From RYN-230 sp963720645 (lineage in GTDB: Bacteria; Actinomycetota; Actinomycetes; Streptosporangiales; Streptosporangiaceae), in NCBI GenBank assembly GCA_963720645.1, contig CAVRFX010000019.1:124001-188000 (forward strand): a DNA stretch of 64,000 nt, in the 5' to 3' direction. Made by a program: the position numbers and the translations under genes. The notes below the pieces were generated by a model, which searched no databases, was not told the DNA's origin, and saw only the letters and a list, made by a program, of their open reading frames with translations. This document shows, piece by piece, positions 24,353 to 32,872 of this stretch; the first letter of the stretch is position 1, and each line of letters begins with the position of its first letter.

Positions 24353-26341
24353 ATGGAGCCATTTGCCCTTGACGCGCTGCCCGGCCGGGTGGTGTTCGGT
24401 GCGGGTGCGGCACGCACAGAGCTGGCGGGTGAGGTCGCCCGGCTCGGGGTGTGCCGGCTGCTGCTGATCGCCGGGGGTGGCGGGGAGAGCGTCGCCCGGG
24501 ACCTCGCGGCGCCGCTGGAGGACCGGATCGCGGGCACGTTCACCGGAGTCCGGCCGCATGTGCCGGTCGAGGCCGCGGACGCCGCCCGCAAGCAGGCCGC
24601 CGCCGTCGGAGCGGACGCGGTGCTCAGCGTCGGCGGCGGGTCGGCCACGGGGACGGCCAAAGCGGTCGCGCTGACCACCGGGCTGCCGGTGATCGCGGTG
24701 CCCACCACCTACGCGGGCTCGGAAGTAACCCCGGTCTGGGGGCTGACCGAGGGGGAGCGCAAGACCACCGGCGTGGACATGAGGGTGCTGCCCAGGCTGG
24801 TGATCTACGACCCGGAGCTGACCCTCTCGCTGCCCGGGCCGCTGTCGGCGGCCAGCGGCCTCAACGCGATGGCCCACTGCGTGGATGCCTTCTGGGCCCC
24901 GGGCCGTAACCCGGCCAGCGCGCTGGCCGCCGGGGAGGCGATCCGGGTCCTGGCCGCGGCACTCCCCGCGGTCAGCGAGGACGGGACGGACGTCGGCGCC
25001 CGGGGTGACCTGCTGTACGGGGCCTATCTGGCCGGCACCGCGTTCGCGGCCACCGGATCCGGCCTGCATCACAAGATCTGCCACGTCCTGGGCGGCCGGT
25101 ACGGCCTGCCGCACGCCCAGACCCACGCGATCATGCTGCCGTACGTGCTGGCCTTCAACGCGCCGGGAGCGCCGGACGCGGGCCGCCGGATCGGCCAGGC
25201 CCTGGGCAGCGACGACCCGCCCGCCGCGCTGCAGGCGCTCGCCGCACGGCTCGGCCTGCCCCGGGGGCTGCGCGAGATCGGGCTGCGTGAGGAGCAGCTC
25301 GCCGAGGCAGCCCAGCTGATCGAGCCGGCGGTACCGGCAGACAACCCGGTCCCGGCCAGCGCCGCCGCGCTCCAGGCGCTGCTGCGGCACGCCTGGGCCG
25401 GCGACCCGGCCGGCCTTCCTCCGGCAGGTTCTCTTCCGGGCGGCTCTGGCCCGGCGACCGCGCAGGCCGGCCGCGAGGACGCGGTGACCGCCGAGGTGCT
25501 GGCCAGTTTCGGCGGCGCGGACGCACCCCGCTTCCGGGAGGTCATGCAGAGCCTGGTGCGGCACCTGCACGCGTTCGCGCGCGAGGTGCGGCTCACCGAG
25601 GCCGAGTGGCAGCAGGGCATCGACTTCCTGACCCGGGCCGGGCATATCACCGACGACCGGCGTCAGGAGTTCATCCTGCTCTCGGACGTACTCGGGCTCT
25701 CCATGATGGCCGTGGCCATCAACGCCCCGGCGTCGGCGGGAGCCACCGAGTCGACCGTGGTCGGCCCCTTCTTCGTGACGGGCTCGCCGGAGATCCCGCT
25801 GGGCGGCGACATCACCGGCGATGCTCACGGCCGTCCCTGCTACACGTCGGGCACGGTCCGCGGCACCGGCGGTGAGCCGGTACCCGGGGCCCGTATCGAG
25901 GTGTGGGAGTCCGACGAGGACGGCTTCTACGACGTTCAGTATCCCGACGGCCGGACCGGGGGACGGGGCTGGCTGCGCAGCGCCCCGGACGGCGGGTACC
26001 GCTTCTGGTCGGTGCGCCCGGCTCCCTATCCGATCCCTGATGACGGGCCCGTGGGTGACCTGCTCACCGCCGCGGGACGGGGCCCGATGCGGCCCGCCCA
26101 CCTGCACTTCAAGGTGGACGCGCCCGGGTACCGCACGCTGATCACGCACATCTTCGTGGCCGGGGACCCGTACCTGGACCGGGACGCGGTGTTCGGCGTC
26201 AAGGACAGTCTCATCACCGATTTCGCCGAGCACCCGCCGGGCCCGGGGCCCGGCGGCCGGCTGCTGGAAGAGCCGTGGGCTAGCGTCACCTTCGACATCG
26301 TGCTCGCACCCCTGGCTGCACCGCACCCTCCGGCCGCTTAG
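24353..26341 (+). CDS. Fused maleylacetate reductase - hydroxyquinol 1,2-dioxygenase
   Basis: 662 residues. Residues about 1-355 are an iron-alcohol-dehydrogenase-type maleylacetate reductase (GRVVFGAGA, VLSVGGGSATGTAKAVAL, PTTYAGSEVTPVWG, metal-site HCVDAFW, HHKICHVLGG, AQTHAIMLPY). After a Gly/Pro/Ala linker, about 385-650 form an intradiol dioxygenase: VVGPFF, GARIEVWESDEDGFYDVQY and RPAHLHF, with Fe(III) ligands Y526, Y559, H583 and H585. The dioxygenase opens hydroxyquinol to maleylacetate and the reductase converts that to 3-oxoadipate, so one chain does two consecutive steps. No other pathway genes adjoin. GGAGG precedes the ATG; a hairpin follows the stop. Confidence 0.92.
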   Translation: MEPFALDALPGRVVFGAGAARTELAGEVARLGVCRLLLIAGGGGESVARDLAAPLEDRIAGTFTGVRPHVPVEAADAARKQAAAVGADAVLSVGGGSATGTAKAVALTTGLPVIAVPTTYAGSEVTPVWGLTEGERKTTGVDMRVLPRLVIYDPELTLSLPGPLSAASGLNAMAHCVDAFWAPGRNPASALAAGEAIRVLAAALPAVSEDGTDVGARGDLLYGAYLAGTAFAATGSGLHHKICHVLGGRYGLPHAQTHAIMLPYVLAFNAPGAPDAGRRIGQALGSDDPPAALQALAARLGLPRGLREIGLREEQLAEAAQLIEPAVPADNPVPASAAALQALLRHAWAGDPAGLPPAGSLPGGSGPATAQAGREDAVTAEVLASFGGADAPRFREVMQSLVRHLHAFAREVRLTEAEWQQGIDFLTRAGHITDDRRQEFILLSDVLGLSMMAVAINAPASAGATESTVVGPFFVTGSPEIPLGGDITGDAHGRPCYTSGTVRGTGGEPVPGARIEVWESDEDGFYDVQYPDGRTGGRGWLRSAPDGGYRFWSVRPAPYPIPDDGPVGDLLTAAGRGPMRPAHLHFKVDAPGYRTLITHIFVAGDPYLDRDAVFGVKDSLITDFAEHPPGPGPGGRLLEEPWASVTFDIVLAPLAAPHPPAA

Positions 26342-26346
26342 TGCGT

Positions 26347-26368
26347 ATCCGCCGGTAAACCGGCGGAT
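26347..26368. terminator. Hairpin terminator after the fusion gene
   Basis: ATCCGCCGGT-AA-ACCGGCGGAT: perfect 10-bp arms five bases after the stop. There is no U-tract, which is common for actinobacterial I-shaped terminators. The hairpin is certain; terminator function is inferred from position. Confidence 0.6.
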
Positions 26369-26458
26369 TATCGCCGCGACCGTGGGTACGGGGGTCAGGC
26401 GGATGGCGGTGGGGCCAGGAGCCGCTCACGGCGGCTGATGATCAGGCGGGGAGGCTGG

Positions 26459-27133
26459 ATGCCGGTACGGCACGCGATGCTGGTCATCACGCGGGCGGTG
26501 TTCGACATGGTGGAGATCCCGGGCCAGGAGCCCCTCGTGGTGGCCAGGGACAGCGGCGACGACGCGGCCCGCCGGTGGTGGGACGAGCGGGTGCGGGCCG
26601 CCGCCGTCGATGTGTTCGGGCGCAACGGCGAAGCCTGGGAACGCGAGCTCGCGGACTGGCAGGCGGCCACCGAGGTCGCGGTGGGCAAGGAGCGCCTGCA
26701 CGAGGGCGGCCCCCGGGTGGACGTGGCCCGGATCCGGTTTCCCGACGGCACCGAGACCGTGGTGGACCCGCAGAATGCGCACGACTACGTGGCGGAGGAA
26801 TTCCGGGCCCGCAAACCGCAGCCGACCGTCGCGGCGCAGTTCGCGGAGTGGCGGGAGACCGTCCAGATCGCCGAGCTGCACACCTGGGTCGGCTGGCTGT
26901 TCAACGGGGCCGAGAACGTGCCCGTGGACATTGGACTGCCGGTGTCCCAGTTCGGCTACCCGATCAGGGAAGTGCTCGGCTGCCTCGACCGGCTGTCCCT
27001 GGACGGCTGGCAGATCGTGCACGTCTCCGAGGACCGGGCCGGCTACCTGGATGGCCGGGCCGCGTACCCGGAGGGCGAGCCGGCCGAGCCGGGCATCGGC
27101 ACCGCACGCTACCTGCTCAGCCGCCCGGGCTAG
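26459..27133 (+). CDS. Uncharacterised protein
   Basis: 224 residues, soluble, rich in Trp, Glu and Arg; no membrane segment or signal peptide. It contains RRWWDERVRAAAVDVFGRNGEAWERELADW and FRARKPQPTVAAQFAEWRETVQIAELHTWVGWLF, suggesting amphipathic helices, and a C-terminal part (LDRLSLDGWQIVHVSEDR) resembling a small alpha/beta domain. GGGGAGG at 26448-26454 supports ATG 26459. I do not recognise the family. Codon use is normal for the window, so it is a real gene. Its 3' end overlaps the convergent TPR gene by 17 nt. Confidence 0.7.
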   Translation: MPVRHAMLVITRAVFDMVEIPGQEPLVVARDSGDDAARRWWDERVRAAAVDVFGRNGEAWERELADWQAATEVAVGKERLHEGGPRVDVARIRFPDGTETVVDPQNAHDYVAEEFRARKPQPTVAAQFAEWRETVQIAELHTWVGWLFNGAENVPVDIGLPVSQFGYPIREVLGCLDRLSLDGWQIVHVSEDRAGYLDGRAAYPEGEPAEPGIGTARYLLSRPG

Positions 27134-29318
27134 CCCCGGCCAGGTTGGTCAGGCTCTCCCGCACGGCCACCGTCAGCGGATCCCCCGGCGGGAGAATCCG
27201 GTCACAGCGGGACACCGTGTCACGGAGCAGCGACAGTGCGTCGGTGAGACGGCCCACCGAATAGTAGGCGCTGGCCAGGTTGGCGCAGCGGGCCAGGGTG
27301 TCGGGGTGGTCCGGGCCGAGGACCCGCTGGTAGCTGTCGCACGCCTGCTCGTACAGCTGGACCGCCGACGCCATCTTGCCCGCCGAGTGGTAGGCGGAGC
27401 CGAGGTTGCCGCGGGCCGCGATCGTGTCCAGGTGATCCCGCCCGAGGACCCGCTCCCGGTCTGCGAGCACCTTCTTGTAGTTCGAGATCGCCTCCTTGAT
27501 CCGGCCGTCGGCCAGGTAGGTACCGGCCAGCTTCTGGCGGGTGGTCAGCGTGTCCGGATGCCGGGCGCCCTGGACCCGTTCCCGGTCGTTCAGCGCCCGG
27601 CGGTACAGCGGGATCGCGTCGGACACGCGGTCCGCCGCGCGGTACGCGGCCGCGAGCTCCTCCCGGGCGCTCAGCGCATCCGGATGGTCCGGGCCGAGGA
27701 CCCGGTCGTAGTCGCTCACCGCGCCGTTCAGCACGGTCACCGCCTCGGCGGGCTGGCCCGCGGCCATCAGCGCACGGCCGAGGTCCCGGCGGGCGGCCAC
27801 GGTGCCGGGATGATCCGCGCCCAGCGCCGTGACCCGGTCAGCCAGCACCCGCTGGAACCAGGCCACGGCCTCAGCGGACTGGCCGGCCGCGAGGTACGCG
27901 TCGGCCAGCCGCTCGTCGATCAGCTTGGTGTCCGGGTGGCCGGGCCCGAGGGCGGTCTCGCTGGCCGCGGCGAGCTCACGCCAGTACGCGACGGCCGGCC
28001 TGGTCAGCCGGGCCCGGCCCAGGCTCTGCCCGGCGCGCATCAGCAGCGGGTTGCATCCGCCCGCCATCAGCAGGTTCCCGGCGTGCTGCTGCAGGGCGGC
28101 CGTGCACGACCGGAGCATCGCGCCGAGCCAGGGCGGCTCGTCGGCAGGCCACACCTCAGCCAGCGCATCGGCGGCGGCCCGCACCGCCCGGTCCCGCATG
28201 GTGTCCGGCATGACCGCGCGGATGGCCGCCTGGATCACCGGGCTCATCCGCACCGAAGGCGGGGACGAGGACCGGTCGAGGGCCAGCAGCGCCGTCCGCT
28301 CCAGGATGGGCAGGGTGCCCCAGCCCAGCTCGCGCGCGGCCGCGGACGGGGTGCCGGCCGGGGCAAGGTAGGCGCCGGCGGCGGGTGAGCTGAACACCGT
28401 GGCGGGCATCCCGTGGCCATCCAGCAGGGCCGCCAGGGCCAGCACCGGCTGCGCCGCTCCCCCCTGAGCCAGGCGGTCGGCCTGCTCGACGGAAAACAGC
28501 CAGCTGACCGCGGCCGCGGGCGGCTTGCTCCCCGCGGCCGTCGCCAGCTCATCCTGCCGGGCGGTGAAATAGCCCTGATAGTCCCGGCAGGACAGTGAGG
28601 ACGTGGCGATAACGCCGCTGGCCTGCGCGAGCGCCATGGGCTCGCAGCCGAGGTCCTCCACGAGGTCGATCGCTCCCAGCCGCTGGTCCGGGTCGGCGGT
28701 CAGGCGGCCCATGAGGTAGCTCAGCGCCTCCCGGGAGCTGAACGCCCCGACCGGGAGGACCAGGGCCCGGTGCCCGGTTGGCAGGACGGCCGGGCTGGTG
28801 GCCGTGATCAGCACCTGGCCGGCCGGCCCGGCCGGCCACAGCCCGGCCAGGTCGGCCGCGCCGGCCAGGTCGTCCAGGACCACCAGCCAGCGCCGACGGG
28901 TCTCCCCGAGCCAGCTCACGAAGCGTGCGGCGATGGCCCCGGCGTCGGCGCTGGGGTCGGTGCCCAGCGCGGCCTCCGCGGCCTCCGCGTACACGGCCTG
29001 CACCGCGGCCCGGCTGGTGGCGGGCACCCAGACCAGCAGGTCCACCTCGTGGGACCGCCACAGCGACTCGGCGAAGAACGCCGCGAGCTGGGTCTTGCCG
29101 CACGACCCCAGCCAGTCCCGCGCTCCTGTCCCGGCCCCCCGGCCCGGTACCAGCACGACCGCGGTGCCCGGGACCAGCGCGGCGCCCAGCCGGGGGGCAC
29201 TCTCCGGCCTGGTGCTGAACCCGTCGGCGAGCGGGGGCACCATGCCCGCGCGGACCGGCCACTGCGCCTGCCCGTCCGACGACTCCACCGGCCCGCCCGC
29301 CGGTACCTGGCTGATCAA
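27117..29318 (-). CDS. NB-ARC-like ATPase with TPR repeats, adjoining conservon
   Basis: 733 residues. The N-terminal half looks like a STAND/NB-ARC ATPase: GSCGKTQLAAFFAESLW (P-loop end), RRWLVVLDDLAGAADLAGLWP (Walker B), GQVLITATSPAVLP. The Walker A is unusual: the first Gly of GxxxxGKT is Trp (WLGSCGKT). The C-terminal half has at least six 42-residue kinesin-light-chain-type TPRs (xxRERVLGxDHPDTLxxRxxL...AYxxAG), made to bind peptides or proteins. It lies 74 bp downstream of cvnD on the same strand, so may be part of the conservon transcript. Likely a signal-dependent scaffold; ligand unknown. Confidence 0.8.
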   Translation of the reverse strand: MISQVPAGGPVESSDGQAQWPVRAGMVPPLADGFSTRPESAPRLGAALVPGTAVVLVPGRGAGTGARDWLGSCGKTQLAAFFAESLWRSHEVDLLVWVPATSRAAVQAVYAEAAEAALGTDPSADAGAIAARFVSWLGETRRRWLVVLDDLAGAADLAGLWPAGPAGQVLITATSPAVLPTGHRALVLPVGAFSSREALSYLMGRLTADPDQRLGAIDLVEDLGCEPMALAQASGVIATSSLSCRDYQGYFTARQDELATAAGSKPPAAAVSWLFSVEQADRLAQGGAAQPVLALAALLDGHGMPATVFSSPAAGAYLAPAGTPSAAARELGWGTLPILERTALLALDRSSSPPSVRMSPVIQAAIRAVMPDTMRDRAVRAAADALAEVWPADEPPWLGAMLRSCTAALQQHAGNLLMAGGCNPLLMRAGQSLGRARLTRPAVAYWRELAAASETALGPGHPDTKLIDERLADAYLAAGQSAEAVAWFQRVLADRVTALGADHPGTVAARRDLGRALMAAGQPAEAVTVLNGAVSDYDRVLGPDHPDALSAREELAAAYRAADRVSDAIPLYRRALNDRERVQGARHPDTLTTRQKLAGTYLADGRIKEAISNYKKVLADRERVLGRDHLDTIAARGNLGSAYHSAGKMASAVQLYEQACDSYQRVLGPDHPDTLARCANLASAYYSVGRLTDALSLLRDTVSRCDRILPPGDPLTVAVRESLTNLAGASPGG

Positions 29319-29392
29319 CCCGCTACCCCTGCTCTGCGGCCAGGCCGGCCGCTAGACGCGATCATCTGTGATATCACTGCTTCCCGCAACGC

Positions 29393-30016
29393 CTACACCA
29401 GCGGCGGGGCCGCGGCGGCCGGCCGGGTCCCGTCGCTCTCGCCGGGCACGCTGGCCAGGACGTGCTCGACCAGCGTAATCAGCACGTTCTTGACCGATTC
29501 CGTTTCGCGGGCGTCGCACAGGACCACCGGGACCCCGGGGCCGAGGTCGAGGGCGGCACGGACTTCAGCGGGGTCGTAGCGGTACGCGCCCTCGAAGCAG
29601 TTGATGGCCACGACGAACGGCAGCCCCCGCTTCTCGAAGTAATCGACGGAGGCGAAGGAGTCGGCCAGCCGGCGGGTGTCAGCCAGCACCACGGCCCCGA
29701 GCGCGCCGTAGGACAGGTCGTCCCACATGAACCAGAAGCGCTCCTGGCCGGGTGTGCCGAAGAGATAGAGCACCCGACGGGCACCGAGGGTGATCCGGCC
29801 GAAGTCCATGGCGACCGTGGTCGTGGCCTTGTTCTCCACGCCCTGCAGGTCATCATGGCTCGCGCTCACGCTGCTGAGGGCCTCCTCGGTGCGCAGCGGC
29901 CTGACCTCGCTGATCGCGCCGACGAGCGTGGTCTTTCCCGCGCCGAAGCCGCCCGCAATGAGGATCTTGAAAGCCGACAGGGGGCCCGCGGTGCCGTCAG
30001 AGGGCGCGGAGCCCAT
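29393..30016 (-). CDS. cvnD: Conservon GTP-binding protein (CvnD-like)
   Basis: 207 residues of the small GTPase fold: P-loop GGFGAGKTT, G3-like FGTPGQERFWF, and VVAINCFEGAY where an NKxD motif would be in Ras proteins, a known departure of the conservon GTPases. The C-terminus is Pro/Ala-rich. The start overlaps cvnC by 20 nt. CvnD acts with roadblock protein CvnB and kinase-like CvnA at the membrane, in a system likened to eukaryotic GPCR signalling and tied to development in Streptomyces. Confidence 0.92.
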   Translation of the reverse strand: MGSAPSDGTAGPLSAFKILIAGGFGAGKTTLVGAISEVRPLRTEEALSSVSASHDDLQGVENKATTTVAMDFGRITLGARRVLYLFGTPGQERFWFMWDDLSYGALGAVVLADTRRLADSFASVDYFEKRGLPFVVAINCFEGAYRYDPAEVRAALDLGPGVPVVLCDARETESVKNVLITLVEHVLASVPGESDGTRPAAAAPPLV

Positions 30017-30377
30017 GGAGCACCTCCTTCAGCAGCTGAGCGCTGGGCTGCTGGCCGGCCGGTTGGCCCGGAAGGACCTTGATCCGGCCCTGCTGGATGA
30101 GGTCGGCGAGCAGCACCCGGATCACCCCGACCGGCAGCCCGGTATCGGAGGCGACGTCGGCCACGGTGGCGGGCCGCCTGCACAGCCTCAGGATCTGCCG
30201 GTGCTCGGGACTGAGCGCGAGCTGGGCGGCGGGCTCAACCGGCCGGCCGGTGTCCAAGATGATCGCGATCAGGTCGAGCACCTCGCCGTCAGCCGGCTCG
30301 GTCCGCCCGCCGGTCAGCGCGTACGGGCGCACGACTGGGTCCGAGTCCCGGTTGACCCACTTGCCGCCCACACCCAT
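29997..30377 (-). CDS. cvnC: Conservon DUF742 protein (CvnC-like)
   Basis: 126 residues: WVNRDSDPVVRPYALTGGRTEP is the DUF742 N-terminal signature, followed by a winged-helix-like part (HRQILRLCRRPATVADVASDTGLPVGVIRVLLADLIQQGRIKVL). ATG 30377 lies 5 bases after the cvnB stop and gives the usual family start, so an upstream extension (shadow of cvnB) is rejected. Probably a DNA-binding or adaptor component of the conservon. Confidence 0.9.
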   Translation of the reverse strand: MGVGGKWVNRDSDPVVRPYALTGGRTEPADGEVLDLIAIILDTGRPVEPAAQLALSPEHRQILRLCRRPATVADVASDTGLPVGVIRVLLADLIQQGRIKVLPGQPAGQQPSAQLLKEVLHGLRAL

Positions 30378-30382
30378 CGGCG

Positions 30383-30814
30383 TCAGTCCGCCGTGATCTG
30401 GCTGGCCGGGAACCGTGGCCGGGCGGCCAGGTGGGGTCCGGCCCTCTTCACCAGCATCGCCATCTCGTAGGCGACCAGGCCGGCGTCTGCGTCGGCGGGG
30501 CACAGCACCGCCAGGCAGCTACCGTGCCCCGCGGCGGTGACGAACAGCAGGGCCTGTTCCAGTTCGATGATGGTCTGGCGTACCTCGCCAACCCCGAAGT
30601 GCTGGCCCGCACCACTGGCCAGGCTCTGCACCCCCGCCGCGAGCGCGGACAGACGCTCCGCCTCGTCGCGGCGCAGCCCGGTGGAGGACGCGATGGCCAG
30701 CCCGTCCCGGGACAGGATCACGGCCTTGCGGAAGTGCTCCACCCGGCTGGCCAGGTCGTCCAGGAGCCAGCTCAGGTCCTGGCCGGTCACGGAAGCCTCC
30801 TGCTCCCCCATCAC
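30383..30814 (-). CDS. cvnB: Conservon roadblock/LC7 protein (CvnB-like)
   Basis: 143 residues of roadblock/LC7 fold: DLSWLLDDLASRVEHFRKAVILSRDGLAIASSTGL, ERLSALAAGVQSLASGAGQHFG, ALLFVTAAGHGSCLAVLCP. These proteins regulate the partner GTPase (CvnD). Its ATG overlaps the cvnA stop (ATGA). Confidence 0.93.
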   Translation of the reverse strand: MMGEQEASVTGQDLSWLLDDLASRVEHFRKAVILSRDGLAIASSTGLRRDEAERLSALAAGVQSLASGAGQHFGVGEVRQTIIELEQALLFVTAAGHGSCLAVLCPADADAGLVAYEMAMLVKRAGPHLAARPRFPASQITAD

Positions 30815-32727
30815 ATCTCTCCGTCCGGGGCGGGGGACCCCGTCCGCCTCGGCAGTGGCGGGGCAGCCGCATCGGGGGCCTCGGGCGGGTCGTCCTGGCG
30901 CCCGCGCCGCCAGCCGGTCTGCAGCGAGGCCGCGAGGTCGCGGGCCTGCTCGGGGGTACGGCCGTCGGACGGGGCCGCGGCGGACCGTGCCGTGCGGCCG
31001 GCCGGGAGGCTGTCCCGCAGGTGCGGAGACAGGCTGGCCTGCCGGGTGCGGTGCGGCAGCCCGCGGCGGGGTGGCGCCGTCCCGTTGCTTCCCGGCGTCC
31101 CGGCAGCGGGCGGCCTGGCCCCGGCCGGCGGGACCGTGCCGGGCGGGACCGTGCCGGGCGGGGCCATGCTGGCTGGCGGGATGGCGCTGGGCGGCGGGAT
31201 GGCGCGGCCCTGACGTGCGGCGCTCACCGGCTGGGCCAGGCCGGCGGACGCCGCAGCGTCAGCAGCCGGCGCGGTGCCGGCTGGCTGCGCGGCCGGCCGC
31301 CGCGTGGTTCCGGGCTGGCCTGTGGTTCCGGGCTGGCCTGTGGTTCCGGGCTGGCCTGCGGTCCCAGGGTGCCCGGTGGTCCCAGGGTGATCTGCGGACC
31401 CGGGCTGGGTCACGCTGCCTGGCTGAACCGGGCCGGGCAGCGACGGCGGGACCGCGCGCCTGCCGGTCAGCGCGAGCGCCGCGCCAGAGCCGAGGTCCAG
31501 GGCGGCCGGCCGCCCGGTGACCCGGCGCGCCCTGGGCAGTGCGCTCGTATCCGGGGCCGCCGACGCGGACACCAGCACGATGATGCTGTTGGGCATCAGC
31601 ACGATCGCGGTGGTGCCGCCGTACGGGGACTGGCGCAGCGAGACCCGGACCCCGTGCCGGGCCGCCAGCTTCGCGCCGACGAACAGGCCGAGGCGGTCCG
31701 CGTTGGCGAGGTCGAAGTCCGGCGGCTCGGCGAGCTGCTGGTTGATCTCGGCGAGCTGGGCGGCCTCGATGCCGAGCCCACGGTCGTCGATCTCGACGGC
31801 GAAGCCGTTGGCCACCCGGTCCGCCCGGACCTCGACCCGGGTTCCCGACGGGGAGAACATGGTCGCGTTCTCGATCAGCTCCGCCAGCAGATGGATCATG
31901 TCCGCCACCGCTGGGGCGGCCACCGCGTCCTCGGAGGTGGTGAGGACCGTGACCCGGCGGTAGTCCTCGACCTCCGCCATCGCGGCCCGGATGACGTCGA
32001 TGACCGGCACCGGCTCAGTCCAGGACCGGCCCGGCGCCGCCCCGGCCAAGATGGCCAGGCTCTCGGCGTGACGGCGCATCCGCGTGGTGAGGTGATCCAG
32101 TGCGAACAGATCGGCCAGCGCTGCGGAGTCGGACGCCTTCTGCTCCAGCGTGTCGATCAGCCGGAGCTGCCGCTGCAGCAGTGACTGGTTGCGCCGGGCC
32201 AGGCTGACGAAGACCTGGCGGAGGCCATTGCGCAGCCCCGCTTCGCCGGACGCAGCGCCGATGGCGGTCTGCTCCAGGCTGGCCACGGCCGCGAGAGCCT
32301 GGGCGATCTCCGCGTTCTTCCGCCCCCGCGGCGGTGCCCCCGCGGACTGGATGGCCGGGGAGGCGGTATCCCCGCGGCGCAGCTGCTCCAGCAACTGGGG
32401 AAGCTGCTCATCCGCCGTTTGGCGGGCTGTGGCCGCCAGCCCGGCGATATCGCGCGACAGCCTGGCCGAGAAGCGGCCCATCAGAATGACGCATATCAGG
32501 ACAATCAGGAGTCCCGCGCCGGCCAGGATCATTAATTCGGCGGCTTCGCGGTGGTCCGGCGACCAGAAGCGGTGACCGTGCTGCGAGGTGCCCACCACCG
32601 CGCCCGCCGCCAGCGCCCATACCGCGATCATGCAGGTCGCCGGGATGGCGACCGTGGCCGCGAACGTGAACCGGATCGTCCGCCGCGAGTCTGGTTGCTG
32701 GGGGGCCGCCGAGCTGGATATGCCCAT
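30811..32727 (-). CDS. cvnA: Conservon sensor histidine kinase-like protein (CvnA-like)
   Basis: 638 residues: two membrane helices (about 20-45 and 65-85), a helical dimerisation part (LARRNQSLLQRQLRLIDTLEQ, LDHLTTRMRRHAESLAILAG), then HATPase_c with N box LLAELIENATMFSPSG and G boxes DDRGLGI and RLGLFVGAKLA. Residues about 400-635 are a disordered Pro/Gly/Thr/Ala tail with short tandem repeats. The classical His box is replaced by the conservon-type HLTTRMRRH, so it may not autophosphorylate conventionally. First gene of the cvnABCD order; the 145-bp upstream gap holds its promoter. Confidence 0.92.
   Translation of the reverse strand: MGISSSAAPQQPDSRRTIRFTFAATVAIPATCMIAVWALAAGAVVGTSQHGHRFWSPDHREAAELMILAGAGLLIVLICVILMGRFSARLSRDIAGLAATARQTADEQLPQLLEQLRRGDTASPAIQSAGAPPRGRKNAEIAQALAAVASLEQTAIGAASGEAGLRNGLRQVFVSLARRNQSLLQRQLRLIDTLEQKASDSAALADLFALDHLTTRMRRHAESLAILAGAAPGRSWTEPVPVIDVIRAAMAEVEDYRRVTVLTTSEDAVAAPAVADMIHLLAELIENATMFSPSGTRVEVRADRVANGFAVEIDDRGLGIEAAQLAEINQQLAEPPDFDLANADRLGLFVGAKLAARHGVRVSLRQSPYGGTTAIVLMPNSIIVLVSASAAPDTSALPRARRVTGRPAALDLGSGAALALTGRRAVPPSLPGPVQPGSVTQPGSADHPGTTGHPGTAGQPGTTGQPGTTGQPGTTRRPAAQPAGTAPAADAAASAGLAQPVSAARQGRAIPPPSAIPPASMAPPGTVPPGTVPPAGARPPAAGTPGSNGTAPPRRGLPHRTRQASLSPHLRDSLPAGRTARSAAAPSDGRTPEQARDLAASLQTGWRRGRQDDPPEAPDAAAPPLPRRTGSPAPDGEM
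31305..31394. repeat. 18-bp tandem repeat in the cvnA tail
   Basis: TGGTTCCGGGCTGGCCTG is repeated exactly at 31305, 31323 and 31341, then twice more in degenerate form. On the coding strand it encodes GQPGTT-type hexapeptides in the disordered tail. Being a multiple of three, copy-number change would keep the frame. Confidence 0.9.
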
Positions 32728-32872
32728 CTGGTCACTCCTGGATCGATCCCGTGCCCCGGAATCCCGTCGCTGCCCAACCGGACGCTACCGTAGGCGCCCT
32801 ATCCTGTGCCATTAGGTACCAATTGTCATCGCGCTTCACAGAATTGCCGGCCCGTTAGCCGGACCGTTACGG

